Part shown: positions 58,371 through 64,000 of the stretch, one piece after another
Layout of the letters: the number at the start of each line of letters is the position of its first letter
How positions within the stretch are numbered: the stretch's first letter is position 1
From: Streptomyces sp. NRRL F-2580
GTDB lineage: Bacteria > Actinomycetota > Actinomycetes > Streptomycetales > Streptomycetaceae
Direction: 5' to 3'
DNA: 64,000 nucleotides
Assembly (NCBI RefSeq): GCF_000720115.1
Contig: NZ_JOIR01000017.1
Coordinates: 124,001 to 188,000, forward strand
Program-made: the position numbers and the translations under genes
Notes under the pieces: generated by a model
Told to the model about the DNA's origin: nothing
What the model saw: the letters and a program-made list of their open reading frames with translations, nothing else
Database searches by the model: none

Positions 58371-59506
58371 TCGGCCTCTACGTCCTCGGCCTCCTGCTGG
58401 CGGCCGCCGCGTTCAAGTTCCTGCGCGGCGTCCACTTGATCCGCAAGGCGAAGCGGCTGGAAGCCGAGATCGGCACGCTGAACGCCGGTACGGAGGCCAT
58501 CGAGGCCGGCCGGAAGGCCGAGAAGGCGGCGGCGGTGGTCGCGCTGGGCTTCGTCGCGGAGGCCGACCTCGACACCGAGAACCCCGCGCCGGTGCCGCCG
58601 GAGCGGACCGCCGTCCTGGAGGCCGTCCGGTCGGGCGACTGGGAGGCGGGAGCGGCGTACATCGAGGCGGCCGGGCAGGACTGGCAGGAGCGGATGGAGC
58701 GGGTCCGCCCGCTGGCCGAGGCGGCCGCCGAGGACGACGCCTGGCTGCTGGCCTGGCGCGCGGCGCGTCCCGCCGACCCGACGGCGGCCCTGGTCAACGC
58801 GGACACCGCGATCATGGTGGCGTGGAACGTCCGCGGCGGCCAGGCCGGCAGCCGCACCACGCAGGAGCAGTTCCGGCTCTTCCGCGACCTGCTGGTCAAG
58901 GCGCAGGAGGCCGCCCACGAGGCCCAGCGCCTCGCCGACCCCGCGGACCCGACCCCGTACATCGTGGAACAGCCCATCGGGCAGGGCCTGGGCTACTCGC
59001 ACGAGCGGTACCGGGAACTGTGGGACCAGGTCGTCCGGCGCGACCCGAAGGTGCTGTGGTCGCACGTCAGCGGCCTGCAGTACTGGTGCGCGAAGTGGCG
59101 CGGCTCGCACGAGCTGGCGCTGGCCTTCGCGCGGGAGTCGGCGGCCGCCGGCGAGCCCGGTGACCTGCTGACCCTGCTGCCGCTGATCGCGTACTTCGAG
59201 CAGGAGACGCACGAGGAGGACCTGGCGGCCGAGACGTTCTTCAAGGAGCCGGAGATCGTCGCCGCGGTGGACGCGGCGCTCCTGGACCTGGCGGCTGCGG
59301 GCGACGACCATCCCGGGACGGCGCGCATCCGGCACATGCTGGCGTACCTGCTGTTCTGGCAGGACCGCGACGAGCAGGCGGTCGAGCAGTTCCGCCACAT
59401 CGACGGGTTCATCGGCGCCCTGCCGTGGTCGTACGCGGGAGAGCCGAAGCGGCGGTACCTGTACGCCCGCGACTGGGCCGTGGGCGTGGCCACGCCGGGG
59501 CTCTGA
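58367..59506 (+). CDS. Membrane-anchored protein of unknown function, paralog B
   Basis: A 379-residue protein from a GTG overlapping the M48 stop by 4 bp. It has one N-terminal helix (about 2-20), a charged coil ([20 protein letters not shown]) and a helical domain sharing [40 protein letters not shown] and [13 protein letters not shown] with paralog A. The common motif YWCAKW-G-S and the terminal H(V/I)DG(Y/F)(V/I)GALPW define an unrecognised family. It is probably a partner or substrate-delivery factor for the protease (inference from coupling). Confidence 0.7.
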   Translation: MIGLYVLGLLLAAAAFKFLRGVHLIRKAKRLEAEIGTLNAGTEAIEAGRKAEKAAAVVALGFVAEADLDTENPAPVPPERTAVLEAVRSGDWEAGAAYIEAAGQDWQERMERVRPLAEAAAEDDAWLLAWRAARPADPTAALVNADTAIMVAWNVRGGQAGSRTTQEQFRLFRDLLVKAQEAAHEAQRLADPADPTPYIVEQPIGQGLGYSHERYRELWDQVVRRDPKVLWSHVSGLQYWCAKWRGSHELALAFARESAAAGEPGDLLTLLPLIAYFEQETHEEDLAAETFFKEPEIVAAVDAALLDLAAAGDDHPGTARIRHMLAYLLFWQDRDEQAVEQFRHIDGFIGALPWSYAGEPKRRYLYARDWAVGVATPGL

Positions 59507-59514
59507 CACGCGGG

Positions 59515-59550
59515 AAAGGGGCGGGCCGGGGAATCCCGGCCCGCCCCTTT
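59515..59550. terminator. Terminator hairpin overlapping the msrA promoter
   Basis: AAAGGGGCGGGCCGGG (59515-59530) pairs perfectly with CCCGGCCCGCCCCTTT (59535-59550), with loop GAAT and a terminal TTT, 9 bp after the paralog B stop. It is a strong intrinsic terminator. Confidence 0.85.
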
Positions 59551-59555
59551 CCGTT
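59530..59555 (+). promoter_or_regulatory. SigR promoter of msrA
   Basis: GGAAT (59530-59534), exactly 18 nt, then GTT (59553-59555, followed by G) matches the SigR consensus GGGAAT-N18-GTTG without a mismatch. The start codon is 25 bp after the -10. The -35 is the loop of the terminator hairpin. msrA is a known SigR-regulon gene. Confidence 0.8.
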
Positions 59556-59579
59556 GTCACTGCCACAAGGAGGGAATCC

Positions 59580-60242
59580 ATGTTCTCGTACCGCCGTACG
59601 CCCGAGCTGCCCACCCGCGAGGAGGCCCTGACGGGCCGCGCGGAGCCGCTCTTCGTCCTGCCCGAGAAGCACACCGTGCTCGGCAATCCGCTGTCCGGTC
59701 CGTACCCCGCGCACCTCGAAGTGGCCGACTTCGGCCTGGGCTGCTTCTGGGGCGCGGAGCGCAAGTTCTGGCAGACCCCCGGGGTGTGGACCACGCTGGC
59801 CGGCTACCAGGGCGGCTTCACCGAGAATCCGACCTACGAGGAGGTCTGCTCGGGGCTGACCGGCCACACCGAGGTCGTCCGCGTGGTCTTCGACCCGTCC
59901 CAGGTCTCGTACGCGGCCCTCCTCAAGCTGTTCTGGGAGTCCCACGACCCGACCCAGGGCTTCCGCCAGGGCAACGACGTCGGCACCCAGTACCGCTCGG
60001 CGGTCTACACCCACTCCCCCGCCCAGCAGGCGACGGCGGAGGCCTCCCGCACGGCCTACCAGCAGGTCCTGGCCTCGTCGGGCTACGGCGAGATCACCAC
60101 GGCCGTCCTCCCGGCGGCGGACCGTCCCTTCTGGCCCGCGGAGGCCCACCACCAGCAGTACCTGGACAAGAACCCGGGCGGCTACTGCGGCATCGGCGGC
60201 ACGGGCGTCTCCTGCCCGATCGGCGTGGCCGCGGCCGAATGA
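59580..60242 (+). CDS. msrA: Peptide-methionine (S)-S-oxide reductase MsrA
   Basis: A 220-residue enzyme. The catalytic Cys55 is in the GCFWGAE motif ([20 protein letters not shown]), with [40 protein letters not shown], and the C-terminal [15 protein letters not shown] that supplies resolving Cys. It reduces methionine-S-sulfoxide in proteins. The AGGAGGG site precedes the ATG by 7 bp. Its SigR-type promoter links it to disulfide and oxidative stress. Confidence 0.95.
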   Translation: MFSYRRTPELPTREEALTGRAEPLFVLPEKHTVLGNPLSGPYPAHLEVADFGLGCFWGAERKFWQTPGVWTTLAGYQGGFTENPTYEEVCSGLTGHTEVVRVVFDPSQVSYAALLKLFWESHDPTQGFRQGNDVGTQYRSAVYTHSPAQQATAEASRTAYQQVLASSGYGEITTAVLPAADRPFWPAEAHHQQYLDKNPGGYCGIGGTGVSCPIGVAAAE

Positions 60243-60308
60243 CCCCACCCGGCGCGCCCCCACCGGGGGACGCGCCGGTCCGGCATGCGCGGTCACGGAT
60301 CGGGCCGG

Positions 60309-61268
60309 CTACAGCTTGAGTTGGAAGATGCCCGCGTCGCGTTCGCGGCGGTAGCCGAGGGACTCGTTCACCGTGCGCATGGGGGTGTTGGCGTCGGCCA
60401 CGGTCGTGGCGATGTGGCGCAGGGCCGGATGGCGGGCGGCGGCGTCGGCGGCCATCCGGAGCTTCACGGCGCGGCCGAGGCCGTGGCCGCGGTGGCCGGG
60501 GGTGACGACCGTGTCGTGCTGGAGGGCGCGCGCGCCGGCGGGGTCCGGGAGGACGAGTTCCGTGTACGCGGCCACCTCGCCGGCCGCGGTCACCGCCGCG
60601 ACCGTGGTCAGCTCGCCGCCCCGGTCGATGATCAGCTGTTGCAGGGCGTGCAGCCGCCGCGCCGTCCAGACCTGGATCCGCTCGTCCATGTCCCCGCTCG
60701 GGGCGTCCTCCATCGCGCCGTGGGCCGTGGCGAGGGCCGGCGCCCAGGCATCGGGGGCCAGGCCGTGCCAGGTGTGCAGCTCGTAGCCGGGCGTGGCGGG
60801 GACGGGCACGGGCCCGTCGGCGGGGAGCTCCTGTTCGTACCAGGCCATCGGCAGGACGTTCTCGAAGCCGAGGGACTCGGCGAACGCCTGCCCCGGACCG
60901 CCCAGGTCCACCAGGGCGGCGACCGAGGTCCGGCCCTGCGCGAGCAGCTCCTCGCGGACCCGCTCCCACAGGGCGGTGCCCACGCCGCGCCGCCGCTCCT
61001 GCGGCCGTACGGTCAGCACGTCGAGGAACGCGGTGTGCGTGTTGCCCTCGTCCGTGAACAGGAGCAGGGCCGCCGCGCCCGCGCCCTCACCCGCCGCCCA
61101 GAGCACGGGCCGGCCGCGCGCCGGCGGCACGCACAGCCGCCCGGCGACCTCCCCGCGGGTGGGCGCGGGCAGCCGCGGCTGGTCGGCGGCCCCTGCGGCG
61201 GTCAGGACCGCCAGCCAGGCGTCCACCTCGGCGTCGGTCGGGGGCAGCTCAAGGGAGCGGATCATCAT
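60309..61268 (-). CDS. Tandem-GNAT acetyltransferase
   Basis: A 319-residue protein with two GNAT domains. The N-terminal one (about 10-150) has LDVLTVRPQERRRGVGTALW. The C-terminal one (about 160-318) has HDTVVTPGHRGHGLGRAVKL and ANTPMRTVNESLGYRRERDA. Both acetyl-CoA loops are intact. The layout is MshD-like, but the sequence match to mycothiol synthase is loose, and mycobacterial-type MshD motifs are not clear. Substrate is unknown. Confidence 0.83.
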   Translation of the reverse strand: MMIRSLELPPTDAEVDAWLAVLTAAGAADQPRLPAPTRGEVAGRLCVPPARGRPVLWAAGEGAGAAALLLFTDEGNTHTAFLDVLTVRPQERRRGVGTALWERVREELLAQGRTSVAALVDLGGPGQAFAESLGFENVLPMAWYEQELPADGPVPVPATPGYELHTWHGLAPDAWAPALATAHGAMEDAPSGDMDERIQVWTARRLHALQQLIIDRGGELTTVAAVTAAGEVAAYTELVLPDPAGARALQHDTVVTPGHRGHGLGRAVKLRMAADAAARHPALRHIATTVADANTPMRTVNESLGYRRERDAGIFQLKL

Positions 61269-61330
61269 GATCAGACCCTAGACGGGCTCAGGACGCGACG
61301 TTGAGCGGATTTCGGCCTCCGTGAAAAGAC

Positions 61331-61365
61331 GGACGGCGGGGAACCCCGAGGGTTCCCCGCCGTCC
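61331..61365. terminator. Hairpin terminator
   Basis: GGACGGCGGGGAACCC (61331-61346) pairs with GGGTTCCCCGCCGTCC (61350-61365), a 16-bp perfect stem with loop CGA. It lies 35 bp downstream of the L,D-transpeptidase stop on the minus strand, and upstream of the GNAT gene. Confidence 0.82.
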
Positions 61366-61399
61366 GTCCGCCGGGTCGGCTGCGTCCGCTTGCGCGGCG

Positions 61400-62659
61400 T
61401 CAGGCGGCCGAGCCGGCCTTCCAGTCCGCCCAGCTCATGTTCCAGCCGTTGAGGCCGTTGTCCGGCTTGATGGTCTTGTCCGGGGAGTTGACCACGGTGA
61501 CCACGTCGCCGATGAGCGAGTTGTCGAAGAACCAGGCCGCGGGCTGGTTCGGGTCATCCGCACCCTTGGCGTCGTTCAGGCCGACACAGCCGTGGCTGGT
61601 GTTGGCGCTGCCGAAGACCGAGTCGGCCCCCCAGTAGTTGCCGTGGATGAAGGTGCCGGACGTGGACAGCCGCATGGCGTGCGGGACGTCCTTGATGTCG
61701 TACTCGCCCTTGCCCTCTTCGTTCTTGAAGCCGACGGTCGAGCCGTCCATCCGGGTCTCCTTGAACTTCTCGGAGATCACCATCTGGCCGTTGTACGTCG
61801 GGTTCTCCGGGGAGCCCGCCGAGATCGGGATGGTCTTGAGGACCGCGCCGTCCCGGGTGACCGTCATCTTCTTCGTCTTCGTGTCGACCGTGGAGACCTG
61901 GCTGCGGCCGATCTTGAAGGTGACGGTCTTGTTCTGGACGCCCTGGACGCCGGGAGCGCCCTGGACGCCCTCCAGTGCCAGCTTCAGCGTGACGGTGGAG
62001 TTCGCCTGCCAGTACTGCTCGGGGCGGAAGTCGAGGCGCTGCGGGCTGAACCAGTGGCCGACGATCTCCTGGCCGCTGCTGGAGGAGACCGAGATCCCCG
62101 CCTGGACGGCCTTCTTGTCCTTGATCGCCTTGTTGAAGGTGATCGAGACCGGCATGCCCACGCCGACGGTCTGGCCTTCCTCCGGGACGAAGGAGGCCAC
62201 GAAGCTGTTCTCGGGGGAGACGGTGGTGAAGGAGGCGTTCTCGTGGGCCTCGCGGCCGTCCGCGTCCTTCGCCGTCGCGGCCAGGGCGTACTTCGTGGAG
62301 CGCTTCAGGGCCGCGTCGGGCTTCCAGCTCTTGCCGTCGGCGGCGATCTTGCCGGCCACGGCCGTGCCCTCGCTGGTCTTCAGCTCGACCAGGGTGAGTG
62401 TGCCGTCACTGACGGCGACGTTGGCGGCGTCGTTGAGGCCGACGTCGGTGGCGCCGTCCTTCGGCGTGATGGTTATCTTCGCCTTCGACGCGTCCTTGGC
62501 CGCTGCCGCGTCGGCCTCCGCCTGGGACTTGCTGGCCTCGCCGTTGCCCTTCGGCTTGTCGTCGCCCCCGTCGTTGCACGCCGAGAGCATCAGTACACCG
62601 CCGAGCACGACGGATATGGCCGCCAGGGACCTTCTCCGTCGCTTGCTGTCCGTCCTCAC
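61400..62659 (-). CDS. L,D-transpeptidase lipoprotein with Ig-like domains
   Basis: A 419-residue exported lipoprotein (lipobox LMLSAC, Cys28) from a GTG start. Two immunoglobulin-like domains (about 60-150 and 155-260) precede the YkuD catalytic domain (about 265-400), with FIHGNYWG and the active-site SHGCVGL. It forms 3-3 cross-links in peptidoglycan and is of the LdtMt2-like actinobacterial layout. The C-terminal tail ends WNMSWADWKAG. It is flanked by hairpins on both sides and so is probably transcribed alone. Confidence 0.93.
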   Translation of the reverse strand: MRTDSKRRRRSLAAISVVLGGVLMLSACNDGGDDKPKGNGEASKSQAEADAAAAKDASKAKITITPKDGATDVGLNDAANVAVSDGTLTLVELKTSEGTAVAGKIAADGKSWKPDAALKRSTKYALAATAKDADGREAHENASFTTVSPENSFVASFVPEEGQTVGVGMPVSITFNKAIKDKKAVQAGISVSSSSGQEIVGHWFSPQRLDFRPEQYWQANSTVTLKLALEGVQGAPGVQGVQNKTVTFKIGRSQVSTVDTKTKKMTVTRDGAVLKTIPISAGSPENPTYNGQMVISEKFKETRMDGSTVGFKNEEGKGEYDIKDVPHAMRLSTSGTFIHGNYWGADSVFGSANTSHGCVGLNDAKGADDPNQPAAWFFDNSLIGDVVTVVNSPDKTIKPDNGLNGWNMSWADWKAGSAA

Positions 62660-62712
62660 ACGTCACTCCATCGTTGCCGGATACCCCGGGGCTGCCGTCC
62701 CGGGGTGGGCCG

Positions 62713-62734
62713 GGCAGGGGGGTCACCCCCTGCC
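62713..62734. terminator. Hairpin between 62803 gene and L,D-transpeptidase
   Basis: GGCAGGGGG (62713-62721) pairs with CCCCCTGCC (62726-62734), loop GTCA. It lies in the 5' leader of the L,D-transpeptidase on the minus strand, so it may terminate the upstream gene or act in the leader. Confidence 0.5.
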
Positions 62735-62769
62735 TCGTCCTGACAACGCGTTAACGGCGCCGGCCGGTT

Positions 62770-62790
62770 CCACATTCCGTTGGGATGTGG
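62770..62790. terminator. Hairpin just after the acidic-protein gene
   Basis: CCACATTCC (62770-62778) and GGGATGTGG (62782-62790) form a stem with one wobble pair and a GTT loop, 13 bp past the stop at 62803 on the minus strand. Confidence 0.55.
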
Positions 62791-62802
62791 GCCACCACAC
62801 GG

Positions 62803-63144
62803 TCAGGCGTTGTCGGGTTCCTCGTCGAAGTCCCCATCTTCCTCGTCGAGGTCCCACTCCATCGACTCGGGGTCGTATTCCACGGGCTCGCTGCTCCAGG
62901 AGGCCTGCGCGAGCTCCACGCCGGGGATGCCCACGACCAGGTCGGTGGGGTCCACCAGGTAGGCGAGGGCCTCCGATTCGTCCTCGCGGACGGCGGACTC
63001 GGCGTGGCCGCGCTCCTCGTCCGGCATGAACTCGTCGGCCTTGATGTGCGCGAGCGCGGCTCCGGTGAGTGCCTGAGTATCCGGCACCTCAAGGACCAAA
63101 TCGACTCGAAGGCGGACGTAACGTGATGTCTCAGAAGGGTTCAT
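62803..63144 (-). CDS. Acidic hypothetical protein (113 aa)
   Basis: A 113-residue protein. The first half is basic to neutral and looks like a beta-alpha domain (RYVRLRVDLVLEVPDTQALT). The last 30 residues are very acidic (DPESMEWDLDEEDGDFDEEP). It has no membrane or metal motif. The ATG 63144 is preferred because the longer frame would overlap the divergent gene and has no ribosome site. Function is unknown. It is divergent from the sortase-substrate gene. Confidence 0.7.
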   Translation of the reverse strand: MNPSETSRYVRLRVDLVLEVPDTQALTGAALAHIKADEFMPDEERGHAESAVREDESEALAYLVDPTDLVVGIPGVELAQASWSSEPVEYDPESMEWDLDEEDGDFDEEPDNA

Positions 63145-63251
63145 ACGACGGAGAGTAAGCCCGCGGGAGCCCTGACTTTCCCACGACCCGCCCCTTTCCG
63201 TAGCATCACCGCACACGGCCAATTCGCTGCTGCCACAAGGGGGATCGCACC

Positions 63252-63578
63252 GTGTCCGCACGCCGACCGCTGCTCACCGCTCTCGGAGCGACCACCCTCC
63301 TCGCCGCCCTGTGGTTCGTGCCCTCCGCGGGCGCCACCTCACCAGGGGCCGCGGAGAGCCCGCCCGGTGTGCCCGCGGGCGCGAACACCGCGGAGAGCGG
63401 AACCGGCACGGAGCACGCCGACGCCGCGGGCCCGCAGGCCCCGCCCGTCCTGCTCGCCGACACCGGCTCCGTCGACACCACCCCCTACCTGCTGGGCGGC
63501 ACGCTCTGCCTCGGCGTCGGGGCCGGTTTCGTGGCCTTCTCCGTACGCCGCTCCCACTGCGCCTCGCGCTCCCTGTGA
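63252..63578 (+). CDS. Sortase E-type surface protein precursor
   Basis: A 108-residue exported protein from a GTG with AAGGGGG before it. It has a signal peptide (1-28), a short Pro/Ala/Gly-rich body with no fold, then the cell-wall sorting signal LADTG at 68-72, a hydrophobic helix (TTPYLLGGTLCLGVGAGFVA) and a basic tail (VRRSHCASRSL). LAXTG is the class E sortase motif of Streptomyces. The mature anchored part would be under 45 residues, so it may be a peptidoglycan-linked spacer. No sortase gene is in the window. Confidence 0.82.
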   Translation: MSARRPLLTALGATTLLAALWFVPSAGATSPGAAESPPGVPAGANTAESGTGTEHADAAGPQAPPVLLADTGSVDTTPYLLGGTLCLGVGAGFVAFSVRRSHCASRSL

Positions 63579-63602
63579 GCGGATCGCGCTCCTGACAGAC
63601 GG

Positions 63603-63640
63603 GAAGGGCCGCCCCGGGAGAGATCCCGGAGCGGCCCTTC
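63603..63640. terminator. Bidirectional terminator
   Basis: GAAGGGCCGC (63603-63612) pairs with GCGGCCCTTC (63631-63640), with a second inner stem CCGGGA/TCCCGG, between convergent 63252 and hutH. Confidence 0.8.
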
Positions 63641-63661
63641 GCCGCACACCAGAGCCGGTCG

Positions 63662-64000
63662 TCAGGCGAGCGGGCCCGTCACCGGCTCCACCGCGGCGAC
63701 GAGGCCGCCCGAGCGGACGAACGCGTCGGCGGCCGCCAGGTCAGGGGCGAGGAAACGATCCGGCCCGGGACCCTGCACACCCGCCGCGCGGGCGGCCTCG
63801 ATCGCGGCCCGGCTGGCCGGCGCCGCGGTGAGCCCGTGGCGCAGCTCGATGGCGCGGGTGGCCGCGTACAGCTCGATGGCGATGATCCGCGTCAGGTTGT
63901 CGACGGCGGTACGGAGCTTGCGCGCGGCCGACCAGCCCATCGAGACGTGGTCCTCCTGCATGGCGGAGGAGGGGATCGAGTCGGCGGAGGCCGGCACCGC
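63662..64000 (-). CDS. hutH: Histidine ammonia-lyase, C-terminal part only
   Basis: The last 113 codons of a gene that enters from the right edge on the minus strand. It includes the conserved PASADSIPSSAMQEDHVSMG segment, which lines the histidine ammonia-lyase active site, then WSAARKLRTAVDNL and a helical C-terminal domain. The Ala-Ser-Gly MIO triad lies outside the window. HutH converts histidine to urocanate. From memory this matches the expected neighbour of the L,D-transpeptidase locus in S. coelicolor. Confidence 0.9.
   Translation of the reverse strand, partial: AVPASADSIPSSAMQEDHVSMGWSAARKLRTAVDNLTRIIAIELYAATRAIELRHGLTAAPASRAAIEAARAAGVQGPGPDRFLAPDLAAADAFVRSGGLVAAVEPVTGPLA

Noticed and set aside
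60309..61268. Tandem GNAT protein as mycothiol synthase MshD
   Set aside because: The two-GNAT layout fits, but the sequence does not show clear MshD motifs, so only a general name is given.
62660..62802. A riboswitch in the L,D-transpeptidase leader
   Set aside because: Only two simple hairpins are visible and no conserved aptamer pattern (for example of ydaO type) could be matched by eye.

Overview
The window is chromosomal DNA from a Streptomyces or a very close relative. The evidence is very high GC with GTG and TTG starts, a mycothiol S-conjugate amidase, SCO4983-like and DUF4307 proteins, a chitinase behind a DasR-type operator, a sortase E-type substrate (LADTG), and Streptomyces-style GC-rich intergenic hairpins. 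From memory, the set hutH, L,D-transpeptidase, msrA, metB, ilvA, greA, mca, pckG resembles the S. coelicolor SCO493x to SCO498x segment, so most of this is probably core chromosome. No tRNA, rRNA, CRISPR array, intact insertion sequence or intact prophage was seen.

Layout. 1-1840: a DUF1348 gene (cut by the left edge) and a divergent TetR regulator separated by two identical 16-bp palindromes, then an AhpD-like thiol protein and a small membrane protein. 1892-11695: a 13-gene minus-strand Tad/Flp pilus locus (CpaB-like, TadZ, two TadE, TadA, TadB, TadC, a NarL-type regulator, Flp pilin, TadG-like, a lipoprotein and an OmpA-like wall-binding protein). No TadV prepilin peptidase is in the window. 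12069-15224: secreted degradative enzymes (GH18 chitinase, M14 carboxypeptidase). 15299-19583: a D-amino-acid module (RidA and IclR, divergent from a D-threonine-aldolase-type enzyme and an N-acyl-D-amino-acid deacylase). 19598-24710: a YdcF protein, two gene remnants (streptogrisin-type protease, LysR), a deazaflavin-dependent oxidoreductase, GNAT, an overlapping MepB/macro-domain pair and two tiny genes.

25064-32040: an aminotransferase, an SCO4983-like gene, an RDD membrane protein, two decayed genes, PEP carboxykinase and a hemolysin III/TrhA protein. 32049-38838: a minus-strand glycan operon (processive GT2, GT39-type membrane transferase, GT2-GtrA fusion, secreted galactose-oxidase-like copper enzyme with a C-terminal Excalibur domain). 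39084-46678: a thioredoxin/DUF255 protein, a decayed serine recombinase, a DUF4344 metallopeptidase-like lipoprotein, a large STAND/TPR NTPase, and a small membrane gene whose 3' end has been replaced by a dispersed repeat. 46681-55427: mca, DUF4307, greA, a DrrAB-type exporter, ilvA, a MarR regulator, a sigma-like protein with a membrane partner, and metB.

55503-64000: two paralogous membrane-anchored proteins of unknown function flank an M48 protease behind twin palindromes. Then come msrA with an apparent SigR promoter embedded in the preceding terminator, a double-GNAT protein, an L,D-transpeptidase, a small acidic protein, a sortase E-type substrate, and the C-terminal end of hutH.

The best candidates for something undescribed are the M48/paralog trio, the STAND NTPase with an Arg P-loop, the galactose-oxidase/Excalibur glycan operon, and a 99-bp repeat present identically twice, once as part of a coding region.
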